DNA of 64,000 nucleotides, taken from assembly GCF_016545825.1 (NCBI RefSeq), contig NC_052613.1, positions 45,986,112 through 46,050,111 of the forward strand, written 5' to 3'. The translations under genes and the position numbers were made by a program. Below, piece by piece: positions 13,720-26,000 of this stretch; the first letter of the stretch is position 1; every line of letters begins with the position of its first letter. The DNA is from Eucalyptus grandis (Eukaryota; Streptophyta; Magnoliopsida; Myrtales; Myrtaceae). Below the pieces are notes generated by a model, which was not told where the DNA came from, made no database searches, and saw nothing but the letters and a program-made list of their open reading frames with translations.

Positions 13720-14511
13720 ACTGTCTAATAATGGTACCCACATAATTAATGATTGGGATGATATTAATTTGCATGATTTATTGACCATGCAATAACTTAA
13801 TTCATAAGGGAGGATTCCTAAGATTTTCTCACGAAATAACAATGACATCTAAGTAGGACTTCTTGTACTGGCTTATTTGTCAGATATTGGGTATAATGCC
13901 TTTGGAAACATAAAAGAGTGTTTTTAATCGATTCAATTGAGTAATCTTAATTTCTATATTGTATCATTTATTTCGTAATGAATTCTTCCTCTCCTCATCA
14001 ACTTAGGTTCCATCATCTAAACCACGCAGATTTTGTTTTAATGTATTCCTCAGTTAATTTTGATCGGTTTCCCAACGTCTTTTAATGGAGAAACTAAGAC
14101 CCCGGAAGTTTTACAACATTAGGATAAGTACTTTTTGAGCTGATATTGCATAATCGACATGTGGACTGAACCCATTTGAAGGTTTGGAGAGTCCAGTCAA
14201 ATAACAGCTTCACTTTGTTTTTATAGTTATATAGAAAAACTCATGCTATCTTAACATTAATTAAACTGTCGAAATGCTTATAGTTATTGTTTTTTGAATC
14301 TAATATATCATGGGCAAACCCTTAATCAAAGTAATGAATAATCACAAACAAAAGAGAGGGTAAATTCAAGAGAGAGGAGAGAGACACGACAATAGATCAG
14401 AGAGTTCAGCACTAAGTATGCCGATCACTCCGTATTTATTTATGCTTGTTTATTTGGATAATCGAAACACAAGCAGACATCATACATCCTTCTCCTCTTC
14501 TTTCGTAGGGC
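13720..14511. other. Spacer between LTR and MLP gene, copy A
   Basis: No reading frame is recognised. The stretch aligns with 28804-29508 of copy B with small indels. It contains the 3' flank of the MLP gene. Confidence 0.5.
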
Positions 14512-15394
14512 TTAAGCCTTGACGAGGTGAGCATCGATGTCCTTAGTCATGTTAACCAGGAAATCGATATAGATGACTGGGTGGGGCATGCTCTCGTTCA
14601 ACTTCTCATACTCGATGATCACCTTAACGACGTCGGGTCCTCCGTCCTTATGGACGGCCTGCCAGATGGCCGTGTAGCCCTTGTAATAGTTGAACACCTC
14701 GCCTTCGATGCCGACGTGGGTTGCGATCTTGTTCTTATCGTCAAACTGTATCTTCTGCTTGAATGTCTCCTTCTTCCCTTCTGCACAAGTTCCACACTCC
14801 CACATGAAAATTGGAACGAACGAACTAGTAAAGGATGATTCTTCTTTTCCTTTCTTATATATATTCCTGAGGTTATATACATCCAAGTCTCCATGTTTCA
14901 TCGAAATGCATTAATCATTGGACCAATCAAAGAGAACTTGGATATCTTCCTGCGTCTCTTCTCGTGTTCCATGATCACTTTAATTGGTGGCGGACTAAGT
15001 ATATGGCATGTAGATAATCTCAAGTGCTAGCTCCATACACAGCGCAGGACAGATTCAGCTCTATGTTCATGCATTTCGATGCAGTGGAATGGAATGACTA
15101 TAATGAGAATGAAACGAAACATGGGCTTGTCAAATTGCAATTGATTCGGTGCATGATTAATCTAGGCCAAACTAAAACGGAACCTCTCCAGCACAAAAGA
15201 GGATGCTTACCAACTGAATAAGTCCACTTCCTAATGGAGCCCTCAGTGTGCCATTCGCCTTCATGAATCTCCCCAGCGTGCAGATCAGTGCAAGCAGTAG
15301 GAAGGTGGTGTGGGGTGTTCCTGAAGAAGCCGTAGAACTGATCGGCCGATGACTTGAGATCCACCTCCACCTCCATCTTCCCTCTCACTGCCAT
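14512..15394 (-). CDS. Bet v 1 / major latex-like (MLP) protein, copy A, two exons
   Basis: The gene is read as exon 1 at 15394-15211 and exon 2 at 14780-14512, minus strand, giving 150 residues, the usual MLP length. The donor is GTAAGC after Val61 (phase 1) and the acceptor is GTGCAG before EGKKET. The start is the ATG of MAVRGKMEVEV, the normal N-terminus of this family. Typical elements are GEIHEGEWHTEGS (loop region), the IEGEVFNYYKGY strand and the C-terminal helix ending NMTKDIDAHLVKA. Bet v 1 folds enclose a hydrophobic cavity that binds small ligands; MLP members are linked to stress, latex and ligand transport, but no specific ligand can be assigned. A TATATAA box lies about 110 bp upstream of the ATG. 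The gene is intact and has a paralogue at 29509-30381. Confidence 0.93.
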
Positions 15395-15502
15395 TGTCTT
15401 CTCTTCTGAGAGAATATGTGACCAACAAAATAAAAGCACGATATCTAACTTTCCAAACTTGGAATGTACCTGGTGGATGCCAATAGCTAGTTTGTGCCCT
15501 CT

Positions 15503-15643
15503 TTATATAGAAAAAAGAAAGGACTTCATCCTTAGCCCCAAGATGTTACTAATTCCCCAGCGACATCTTTGCATTATCGATTGTATCAATTAAGATGGCC
15601 CCGCTCCATTAAATTCATAAAAAAATGAACCGTGAATCACGTG
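15503..15643 (-). promoter_or_regulatory. Promoter region of MLP copy A: TATA box and G-box
   Basis: On the minus strand a TATATAA box lies at 15509-15503, 109 bp upstream of the ATG. A palindromic CACGTG (15638-15643) lies about 245 bp upstream. CACGTG followed by G is the core of G-box and ABRE elements bound by bZIP and bHLH factors. The same arrangement exists in front of copy B. Function is inferred. Confidence 0.6.
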
Positions 15644-15717
15644 GTTCGGATTTGCTTCATTGAGAATCCACTCATTATCCTGATGGGGGAGGTGAACAGC
15701 AAAGCAAGTGGCTCATG

Positions 15718-15755
15718 TGTCGCGACCAAATTTTCGGGTGAACCACCTAGGGTTT
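15718..15755 (+). mobile_element. Start of an LTR retrotransposon cut by an assembly gap
   Basis: The MLP upstream homology stops at 15717 and the next bases read TGTCGCGACC followed by AAATTTTCGGG, an LTR-like 5' terminus. The sequence runs into the N gap after 38 bases, so the element itself is not visible. The unresolved repeat is probably why the assembly broke here. Confidence 0.5.
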
Positions 15756-15855
15756 NNNNNNNNNNNNNNNNNNNNNNNNNNNNNNNNNNNNNNNNNNNNN
15801 NNNNNNNNNNNNNNNNNNNNNNNNNNNNNNNNNNNNNNNNNNNNNNNNNNNNNNN
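15756..15855. other. Assembly gap of 100 N
   Basis: Exactly 100 undetermined bases, the usual placeholder for a gap of unknown size. Confidence 0.99.
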
Positions 15856-17152
15856 CCTTTCACCATCGTGAATCACGATATCTGATTTTTATTAATATTT
15901 TGCCTCTTTAATTCTAGTCCTATCAGATTTGATTCATCTGTCGTAATCCACGCTTGCAATTTCCTCTTTAAAGAGAGAACATTGGATATCAAAAGTGATA
16001 TAATGGACAAAAGCCAATCATAGGGAATTGTTATTTAGATGACATATGCATCAAGCATATTCACTATAGATAACTAGTTCTATTTGACAAGGGTCCACCA
16101 CAATATAGGACCGTGTAATTTACCGTAACAAATTAGCAAAATGAACATAACTGGCTCTCTTATACACACACAAATGGGCGCAAATCGAAATTTATTAGCA
16201 TAGAAGAAAATCTGTATTTTTTAGGCAGAGCAAGATAAGCAACCTTGGATTTACAACAGCAATTAATAGAATTAACCTATATGGAGAAAAGAGGCCTCTT
16301 CCATTTTTTATTTTTTTTGAAGTATCTATTAAAGAAGAATAAAGCTAGAATGAAAGGAAAGTAGCTCGCCTATTGGACACGTTCAGGCGCCTGAGTATTG
16401 TAAACAAGTAGCGAAAAGTTAATCCGAGATTAACAATCCGAGTTGACTTCATATTATTCAAAGTTATATAGAACATATACTACGAATTTCATACGTTTTC
16501 ACTATATCGTCTAGGGCAACAATTAGAATTATAGGATTAGTGTCATCGTCATATTCTTTAATTCAATATGTACTAAAATGTCGATCTCAAAGCCTTGAAA
16601 TGACATCCACATATTATGGATTACAACATTAAACCCCGAGGGGAAGCTAAAGTGGGTTCACACTTAATAGCCGAAGTTTACAAGTTACGCAAGTAAAACT
16701 TAATGGTTCAACATATAAATTGCTAATTTACAAATTATAAAAATCGACAGTCACATTAAAGCATTGGTAAGTTACCAACAAATTACCTAAAAAGTCATTA
16801 TTTATTTTTCTGTCTACAGAGTTTTTGACACTTATAAATAATTATTGAAATTATTGAAATCGGGAAAAAAAACAGCATTTCTAGGCTGCAAGGATTTGAA
16901 AATCCGTTCAACTTCAAAAGGGACAAAACACTTTTGAAGCCATCACGAGTCTTAGTCACATGGAACACAGTTTCCTCGAACCCAAACATAGGAACACAGA
17001 CATAGCACAGACATTGTACCTTTCGACGTACATGAATTCACCAAAAGCCACACCAAGAAGTTTATTTTAGCTCTGCAAGGGCAAGCACGTGTATAAATCC
17101 ACAAACACACAAGACGCAGAGATATCATTTTACCAAGAACACCACGAATCAC
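15856..17152. other. Intergenic stretch
   Basis: AT-rich sequence with no recognisable gene. The part next to 17152 would be the 3' flank of the broken MLP gene. Confidence 0.5.
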
Positions 17153-18023
17153 TCACGCATTGTTGATGAGATGAGCATCTGCGTCCTTAGTGAGCTTGAC
17201 TTCGAGATCTACGTGAGCATTAGGTTGGCGACGCCTTCGTGCAGCTTCTCGTACTCCAGAGTCCACTTCACTAAACTTCCACGGCCGTCGCTTTTCGCAA
17301 TCGTCTTGACGATTGCCTTGAAGGTCTTGAACTCTTCCAGGAGATCCCCTCCTATTATGTTGAAGGTGAGTACTTGTTTGCATCGTCCACCTCAACTCTC
17401 TCCTTGGCCGTCAATGCCTTCCTTCTGCATATTGAGGTTCGTCGAGTTACAACCATAAACCGATACAGCAATGTCCCACATTTTGTTAAATATATTCAGC
17501 TGGAAAGATTTTCAGGAGAACACCTTCACAAAATTTTCTTTTCACAGACAGCTTCACATAGTTCTAACGCATATAAGACTTGAAATTGGACATCTACTGT
17601 AGAGACATGTTTTCAGTAAAGGAAAATTACTACATGAAGCTAATACATCCACTAAATGGAGCAAATTGAGAGTAAATGATCCAAAACTAGATTCATTGCG
17701 CACATGTTTTGAGGTTGAAATCTCGGGCAGTGAAATCAGAATCTAGCATAGTATGCGCTAATGATAACGGTGATGCCGACCGAAGAAACCAAAGACATAA
17801 CAAGTCACTCAGTCGATCGTGAGGCAATGCAGTACCACCTAGGGTGTAGTTCCAGAGCTTGACGGCATCCTCCGAGTGCTATTCGCCTTCATGGAGCTGC
17901 ACGCTCTGTATTGCATCGGAGCTCACATTCGGCAGGTGGTAAATCTGGTTCCTCCAGATGTGGTAGAACTCATCAGCCGACGACTGAATCTCTACTTCAA
18001 AGTCTAGCTTCCTCCAAGCCCAT
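17153..18023 (-). pseudogene. Broken MLP-like gene (third copy)
   Basis: Both exons of an MLP gene can be traced on the minus strand. The exon 1 relic (about 18010-17845) contains EVEIQSSADEFYHIWRNQ and then HEGE followed by TAG, where functional members have Trp (GEW), before HSEDAVKLWNYT. The candidate ATG at 18023 is out of frame with that exon. In the exon 2 relic (about 17430-17153) GGDLLEEFKTFKAIVKT and LEYEKLHEGV are in one frame, but the ending EVKLTKDADAHLINNA is in another. At least one nonsense change and two frame breaks therefore disable it. It is more divergent than copies A and B are from each other, so it is an older paralogue of the same cluster, in the same orientation. Confidence 0.85.
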
Positions 18024-21000
18024 CCTCTCTCCTGGTGAAATGAATAAGCTCACTCACAAAGAAACCAAAACCCTAGTAGAAGCAAGCTGCAATTCAAGAA
18101 CTGAAGACCGAGGCTGTCTCGTTTCAGTTGTAAGAGCGAGGGCTAGTTCGCTTGGCCTTAATATGGAGATCAAGATGCCACCCTCCAGTATTTCAATATC
18201 ACAACGTGCGTCCCCACATTTTTTTATTAAAGGTTATCGTTTGCTAGACTGACATGTGGGAGGATTTTCTTATTGGGAAGATGTCCTTTAATTAGTTTTC
18301 AAAAAGAATGGCATTATCCATCCAGCTTCAATTATTGGGGAGGATTGTTATCAATCAATAAGTCGACCGTTTGGTTGATATGGGTTAGAAAATGGATTGT
18401 GTAGCTTATCTTGTGAACGCTCGAATTTAAAATTAGATATTCTATCCACATGATCCTCCATGACTCGTCATCATATCTTCGATATAGATTAAGAGCTCAG
18501 TCAATCACATTTTTAAATAATTAGAGATAATATGCTAACCAAACACGCAACAACATCTAAAATATGCCGTTGTCCAAGATTCAATTTGACATGATGGATA
18601 ATTACGTAGTTAATTAACGGATGTCTCGCGCTAAAAGTATTTTGACGTTAAGTACAAAAAGGAATCAGTGAGATCTAAATTGATTAATGGAATGATATAC
18701 AATGAGAGCGATCTAATTTAGTTTTAGAAAGTGTAAAACTCTATAATATAAATGTATTAGAACCTTCCGTAAGTCTTCCAACCCAAATTAAAACACAAAC
18801 AAATATTCGAAACCTAAATTTCTGGTGTGAATGATATGGCTCACAATACAAATTCGGGATAGAAAGTCTTCAAGAGTAAACTAACACTCCATTTATTTTG
18901 CAAAAAATGAATTTTAAAAATATTTCTAAAGATAACGACTTACATCACTACAAATAATTGGTCAATGAATAATATTTTCATCATAAATAACAATTTATTT
19001 CCAAACATTTTTGTAAACGATGAAAACATTTTTTATTTATTCATTTTTGTACACATTACAAGTGATCATATTTATGAAAATATCTTTCAAATCATTAATT
19101 TTTCGCAAATAAAACACACTCTAATTTTGAAAGCAAACATTAATGAGGCTTGGGATCCTTCTTTCATCTTCACATTATTATTTGTGAATAGTACACAAAT
19201 TTCAATTGAGCTATCAATATTAACAGATATTAACAGTTTAAATTTAGTTTTAAGTACTCAGTAAATAATGTCATATGAAAGTTTTCCTATGCATCGTCCA
19301 CTACATATCAGTAAAGTACATGAAGTTGTATGGACAATCTTCCAATGGGATGGCAAATTATGTATGAAAATCATGCACCTCTGATTGGTCAGCTTAACGA
19401 CAAATCATAGACAACAAAGAGTAATTATAGGATTGCTTGTGTTGATTTAATAGGAGAACTGAAGGGCGAAAAGAACAAGAAAGCATAAAATTTGCATCCG
19501 CGGGGCCTTTATAATCAGCTGACAAAGCTTGCCTGTTTTTGGGCCAGCCCATGAAGAGCCCACGTTTCCTTCATCCTCCGTAAGCTGGGCCACGTGCAAG
19601 ATTGAAGATGCAAAGAATTTAAAGATTTTGGACTCTGAGCAGTTCTTAAACCTTCCACCCCGACCCGATCCTGCGTCACTTAGCCCCCATTTATAGTAGC
19701 TTAACCTGTGATTTTAGATAATGTTTCCACGGATCTCGCCAACCCTACATGCAAATTACCTTCTTCTCTCATAGTTCTCCCAAGACAAATGCCTGCTAAA
19801 TGAAGAGGCCCGGCACTCTCATGCAGCGCGTTGCCCGCAAAAAGAACAAGAAAGTATAAAATTTGCATCCGGGGGCCTTATTATAATCAGCTGACAAAGC
19901 TTGCCTCTTTTGCCAGCCCATGACGAGCCCACGCTTCATCCTCCGTAAGTTGGGCCACGTGCAAGATTGAAGATGCAAAGAATTTAAAGACTTAAACTGT
20001 AAAAAGATGAGAAGTTTTAAGGACCAGAGTAAAACCTCATGCTTTTAAGCATTGCACTTGTATCTTGTGACTTGAACTTATTAAGTCCTGTTGATTAATT
20101 TTTAATTTCGATAAACTTACATCGTTAAGCTCCAATGAAATTGACAATATATGTGAAAGATATGTAAATTAAAATAATTCATGCATGTTGTATGTAATAG
20201 AGAAAAAGGCGAAGTCAAGAAAATGACAATTTTAGAATATCAATGACCGTTAATAACCAATGATAATTGATAGGTGATTATATTATGGGAGAAGAGAAGC
20301 ACGTTCGATTACATATCTACCGCATCATACATGACAATTGTCCCACCGAGCCTATGTAATAGCCATTAATACTTCAATCGCAATAGAGATTAGATGACAA
20401 GAATCGCTAGTGTACAACATTGCAAGTAATAGAACAAGTGATGTGAATTTTACATGCAATTTAGTTGAAGTCGAATCATATTAAACCATGATCACTCCAA
20501 AAAGATCGAGATCTATAGTACTTACATATGTAGGGAACATATTGCCGTTCGTCGAAATCAGTTCACAGACTCAAAATCGTGTCAAGACCCAGGAAATTGC
20601 AACAAGTAAATTCGGCACTTTGTTTCTAAATTTTCCACGTGCAAGCTTTAAAGTAATATGCACGCGAGTTGTGTGTTTCTTTTTGGAGTTGCATGTTCGG
20701 GGTCTCAGATGGACCAATCCCATCAATCGATGGGAACCACTTGACGAGAACAAGGAATCGAGAACAATGGCTCTGTCGAAAGGGGAAAAGGATGGGCTAG
20801 CGGAAGCGCCGAGAGAATATGCCGAGGAGATGTGCGCTCCGGACATCCTCAGATTCCTCGAGTCGGTTTGACTTTACTGCTCAAAGACGCACTCCCACGT
20901 AATCTCCCCCAACCATTTCTTGCAGACTCCGTCGCACATGCACGCTCTCTCTCTCTCTCTCCATTTCTTCCTCGTCAAGATTCTCGACGCCGGCTTCGGT

Positions 21001-21335
21001 CGCCGCCGCCGTTCGATTGGCTCGCCAATCTCGCCCCCACCGTTTCGAGAATCTTGCGGCGGCCGGAGCTCTGAATTCGTGGCGGTTCGCGTCCGCCGGC
21101 GGAAACCCTAGTGCTCTGCTCCGCGGCTGAGGGAAGCTTGCGATCGAAGTAAGTTCCTTCTCTCTTCTCTCTCTACCCCGCGTGCGTCGATCGTTTGCTC
21201 GCGTAGCTAGAATCGCGCGTGACGTGAAGTGGGTTGCGTGTTGCCGCGCTTGCTGATCGATTGGTGCTGGTGTTTCCGGTTGTTGTGCGGAAGGAGCTTG
21301 AATCGGCGGCGAGGGGCGAACTGAGGATCGCGAAT
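18024..21335. other. Intergenic stretch
   Basis: No intact gene is seen. It contains a 155-bp direct duplication (19466-19990) and, from about 20900, a CT-rich and GC-rich stretch that looks like the 5' untranslated region and first intron of the phosphoesterase pseudogene that follows. A frame at 20488-20871 has no recognisable motif. Confidence 0.5.
19466..19990. repeat. Direct repeat pair, about 155 bp, offset about 372 bp
   Basis: The segment 19466-19628 recurs at 19838-19990. Shared words include AATCAGCTGACAAAGCTTGCC, CATCCTCCGTAAG and GGGCCACGTGCAAGATTGAAG (each copy has small differences and indels around them). The function is unknown; a local duplication of a promoter-like or repeat segment is the simplest reading. 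Confidence 0.85.
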
Positions 21336-23968
21336 ATGGGGTCCGAGAGGCAGTCCATGGGTCTGCTGGGCACGCTGAGGATGAGGACTATCCTGACGCA
21401 CACGTATCCCTACCCTCACGAGCATTCGACGCCGTGATCGCCGTGGTCGTCGGCTGCCTGTTCTTCATCTCGTCGGACAATATGCACACTCTCATCGAGA
21501 AGCTGGACAAAAACATCAAGTGTGGTCCATGTATGCTTGCTTGCTGGGTTTCTATTTCTTTTCTTCGCCGTTCATCGGGAAGACCATCAAGCCCAGTTAT
21601 TCGAATTTTAGCCGATGGCAGCACCTTGTTCCGTCCTGAGCCTAAAGGATTGTTTTTTTTTTCTTGGGGCTGTGGAATGGGGGTTGCTTTGTATTCTTCC
21701 GAGTGCGTTGGCGGTCGTTTTAACTGTCTCGGGGAATAACGCTTGCTTTCCATAGGTACATTGCGTGGATTTAGTGGCGGCTCTGTATCATCTTCCCAGT
21801 TTTCAGTCAATGGGAGTGGATTTGAGGATGAATTTGTCTTTATTTTTGACTATTTACGTCTCCTCTATTATATTCCTCACTGTCTTCCATATACTATTCC
21901 TTGGTCTCTGGGCATTGGACTTGTATCTCCTGCGGCTGGAACAATACCAGAGCTCTGGAACACTATACAGAATTGTGCGGTCAGTTTGAGGATCCGTTTC
22001 TTTTAAGATTATATAGCTTTTGCCTTTTCTTGTGGGTGTCTAACATAATGCATTTTATGTTTTGTGCAGGTTCTAAGCATTGCCTGCTGTGCATTTTATT
22101 GTCACTGCGGGAACCGTGCTATTTTGAAGCCAAGGCTGTTTGAGCTAAAAAGTTCTGGCTGGTTCTCTTTGGAAGAAAGAAGAAAGGAACACATGGATCG
22201 CGAAATTCCTTCGGATTCATGAGTTTAAGGACCAGATTTGCTCATCTTGGTTTGCACCGGTTGGGTCTGCTAATGATTATCCACTCTTGTCGAAGTGGGT
22301 CATATATGGGGAGGTATAGAATGAAGGCTTCTTATATTGATCATATGTCATGTGCTGACTTAATTTTTATGACTTTTGACATCGATAATTCATCATACAT
22401 CAACTTAATTGTTATTAATATCTCTTTTTCGGTTGTTGCAGGGCTCAGGCTCTTCTGATGAAATTTCTCCTTTATACTCATTATGGGCAACCTTTATAGG
22501 CCTTTATATGGCCAATTATGTTATAGAGAGGTCAACAGGGTGAGTGGCATTTTGTTAGTTTTTTGAATAATTAATAGGACTTTGCCCCCTTGCTGTGGAT
22601 ACAGTGTTGTGATGGATAAATTGTTCATACTCCTTGTTCTAGTGCAATAGTTTGCACTTTAGTTGTTTTGATTAGCCAATTAAAAGCCATACAGTAGGCT
22701 GAATGCGGCAGATGATTCTACTATGTAATAGAGTTCTTCTTATGGTAATGCAGTTGAGAATTAGGCAGTGGAAAAGTAGAGTGGTCTTGTGCTAACAGAT
22801 GCCCTTGTATCTTTTAGCCCAACTTTTGCCTGTCACTATAATCTTCTTCACCATGTTGTGGTGATTTCAACTCAATCTGTTCGAATGTTATAACAAGCAG
22901 TGGGCTCTCACTCACTCCTTTATCAGTTGAAGAATTTGAAAAGTTGAAGAAAAGCAAATGAAACCAAACTTCTTGGGGATGGTTCCCTGGTATTTGGGTG
23001 GCTGTTTCCCTTCTTTTTCCTTTTCTTTCCTTTTCTCTTTTTTTATTTGGGGGATCTTGCAGTATTTTTTACTTATACAGTTCTTGTTGTGTACTGCAGA
23101 ACTTCAGCTGATCTTTTAAGACAATGTTTGATCTCCTAGTGTCAGTAACAGTCTTTCTTGGCCGCTTTGATATGCGCATGATGCAGGTGAAGTTCCATTG
23201 TCTAAAACTTTGTGATGAATTTATGTGTCTCTCTTGTAAATCTCCCTCTTAATTGCGGCGTTACGTCTCTCTCTGTCTATTGATCTCTCAAGAAGATAGT
23301 TGACCTGTGGAATAATTTCAGTAAATTTTCCTTCATACTCTTTCCTTGTTGGATCCTAACAAAAGGAACATTATGAAACTTATGCATTAATAACACAGCA
23401 TCAGATCATGCTACTGACAGCATCAAATTATGCTTAGGTGGTTGTATCATGTACTTATTTTTGTTGTCCAACTTAGGCACTTGTTTTTAAGCTCCTCTGG
23501 AAAAAAAGAAGAAAAGATTTTAAATTGTTTGAAGTTTAGATGAGTATTTTGTGCTGGCAATCGATCTATAGTTGCTATTTGCGAACTGTGATTGTCAATG
23601 TTTCTTTTCAATCATTTATTTGCAAATTCTGTCTTTTATCAGATCTTGTTGTCAATATAGCACAAACAAAATCATTGTTTAAGTACAAAACCATGTGTAT
23701 ATAGTTAACACAGTGGCTGCATTGTTTCATCTTTCTAATTCATCAGGCAGCAGCGAACAAGGTCGAAGATAGAGTTGACCAGGATTTTTTCTATGATCAC
23801 TTCAAGGAAAAAGATGAGTTTTGGTTTGATTTCATGGCTGATACTGGTGATGGTGGGAACTCTTCCTACAGCATTGCACGGCTACTGGCTCAGCCTTCAC
23901 TTAATGTGACAACCAGTGATTCTATGCTTTCTTACCACGGGAACTTGCTTCATTGGGGGTGATCTTGC
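21336..23968 (+). pseudogene. 5' part of a membrane-anchored calcineurin-like phosphoesterase gene, broken
   Basis: Exon relics at about 21336-21617, 21756-21979, 22070-22313, 22442-22539, 22901-23000, 23100-23186 and 23747-23968 together resemble the N-terminal part of the large (about 1000-residue) plant calcineurin-like metallophosphoesterase with many membrane segments. Recognisable pieces are MGSERQSMGLLGTLRMRTI, AVVVGCLFFISSDNMHTLIE, SFQSMGVDLRMNLSLF, ATFIGLYMANYV, DLLVSVTVFLGRFDMRMMQ and FFYDHFKEKDEFWFDF. The last exon reaches the IGGDLA metal-site region, then the gene stops: the catalytic half is not found. Frames break repeatedly, after PHEHS, in the NIK-W stretch, in the WILVAA segment, and in exons 5 and 6. 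Introns are retained with mostly good GT and AG borders, so it arose by DNA duplication, not by reverse transcription of mRNA. Confidence 0.82.
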
Positions 23969-25138
23969 GTAAGTCAATCACATGTTTTCTATTCTACAAC
24001 ATGACAATTTGCATCAGTTTAAGTAATTCTCTTGCTCTTGTTATATTCCATCTCTGCATGAACCAGAGCAGGTAGAGTAGCACAATTTAATGATTGGCAG
24101 TTCTTGAATAGTATTAGACTGTCAGTCATAGAAATGGAATGTGTTATAAACCACTTTAAGTCTAATCTATTTAGTGGGTTAATGGTCATGGTAATTAGTT
24201 CTTGCCTATTGAATTTCAAATTTAAATTGGTTAGTTCGTTTTGTAAGTTTGACCCTGCGCTGAACTGCTCTTTGCTTCACTACTTCAATTGTTACAGAAT
24301 TTTCTCTTTCAGCTGATGTGATGGACTGGACTGATTTCTTCAGTCTTAATTATATGAAACAGTACCAAACTTTTTGGTCGTTAAACATTGCATTTGAGCC
24401 TATTCTGGTCTGTTTTATATGTTGTTCTGCTTGTTCTGCATCTACTTTTGTGGCGGAGCATTTCAATTGGCTTAACTTGCCTTATTGTACCATTAGGCTT
24501 TTAGATATGTTGTGTTCATTGAGTTTGAAACTCTCATTGGCCACTCCAGGTATGTGACTTGATTACCTTATGGTTGGTTTATTTTGACTAATGAAAAGTT
24601 GAAGCAAATTATTACTTTCCCCCAAAATTTTAATTAGTTGTTAAATTTTAAGACATTATGAAAATATACTATGTGTCAACATTTACTATGTTGTGAAAAT
24701 TTCAAGTGGTTAAGATTAAAAACAAGTCAAAGACTGTGCACACACATCATTTGAAAAAAATTAAAAAGTAAAAATAAAGCCACTCTGGACACATGTTATT
24801 TCATCCCCATGAAGCAGCCAGCACATGCTCTATTTTTGGAGAGTAATTGCATCTTGAGTAGGTAGTCAAGCTCACTTTGGTTACTGACATCGTCATAAAA
24901 TGGGATTCTAAGATTAAATCATAACATTTACGTACTTAAACAACTAGGTAGAAGTTCGAGTCTTATACTCCAAACTATCAATTTAAACGATAGGAGACAT
25001 TAAATGGTTCCATGCTCTCAATGTTATACAAATATTCTGAAATCAATTATATTAAAAAAGTCGCTTAATATATAAGCATGGTTTACAGTTTTAGATAGTT
25101 TTAGTCTAATCTGCAGGCTAAAATGTATAGATTTATTA
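23969..25138. other. Intergenic stretch up to the second assembly gap
   Basis: The first part may be intron sequence of the truncated phosphoesterase gene. The expected next exon (YPNPSAF...) was looked for and not seen. The rest is AT-rich without a gene. Confidence 0.5.
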
Positions 25139-25238
25139 NNNNNNNNNNNNNNNNNNNNNNNNNNNNNNNNNNNNNNNNNNNNNNNNNNNNNNNNNNNNNN
25201 NNNNNNNNNNNNNNNNNNNNNNNNNNNNNNNNNNNNNN
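25139..25238. other. Assembly gap of 100 N
   Basis: Exactly 100 undetermined bases. The gap lies at the left edge of the duplicated EFL1 3' region. Confidence 0.99.
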
Positions 25239-25489
25239 TCGTGTGGAATAAAGAGCGTTGGCTATATCACTACTTGACCAAACACATCGTTTGATGTGTA
25301 GAATTGACACTCGTCGATAGTTACTGTGGTCCTTTTACATTTCACTTAACAATTAACCTTTTACAAGTCACTTAACAATTATGCTTCGATCGCTAACTGA
25401 GTTTAACCGATGCCAGTGATTATATGGAAGAGCATCTAACTCGAAAAGCTTTTTCTGATTTAGCATATGTAAATAGTTGAACCTCTACA

Positions 25490-25678
25490 CCACCGCCTGT
25501 GGTGGTCCAGTTGGATAAGGCTCCTATGATCCTGTGCGAGGAGAAGAGGAGTTCGAATCCTACTGGCCACACGGGATCTTAAATGTGATGTCGGGATGGT
25601 GGGTCCTCCGCTAGCGTCACCCCGGGTTTACCTCGCCGGCTGTCGGCCGTACGGGGGTTCCCGAATCATCAAAAAAAA
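25490..25678 (+). mobile_element. tRNA-derived SINE with 19-bp target duplication
   Basis: The 189-bp insert begins CCACCGCCTGTGGTGG and ends in an A-tract. It carries a B-box-like GAGTTCGAATCC at 25549-25560 and an A-box-like AGTTGGATAAGG about 40 bases before it. The 19 bases AAATAGTTGAACCTCTACA flank it at 25471-25489 and 25679-25697. The homologous site near 35623 in the original EFL1 flank is uninterrupted (TCTAGTTGAACCTCTACAT), which confirms the borders. SINEs are transcribed by RNA polymerase III and moved by LINE machinery. Confidence 0.93.
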
Positions 25679-26000
25679 AAATAGTTGAACCTCTACATTG
25701 TAAATTAACCTAAGAGGGGACAATGATGCAATATCCAGTGGAGGTAACCATGCAGAAAAAGGTCGACCTGGCTTCAATTTTTCAGTAGCATGAAAAATTT
25801 CCTACTCGCTCAACATTTTAAAGGCAAATTGTCCGCGTGAATGACTTTAATTGGAGGATAAGAAAAGAACCAATTACTTCAGCTAAAATACAGATTCGAT
25901 TTCATTAATTTAGCATTTTCAACTCAATCAGTGGTCAAATGTAGGGCCCCAAAAATATATTTCTACAAGCTAAGATTACAACATGTTTGTTTGAGAATGT

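Noticed and set aside
14527..14838. Plus-strand frames over the MLP genes (also at 29416-29820)
   Set aside because: Antisense shadows of the MLP second exon.
25549..25560. Possible tRNA gene
   Set aside because: The B-box belongs to a SINE with perfect flanking duplication and no complete tRNA fold.
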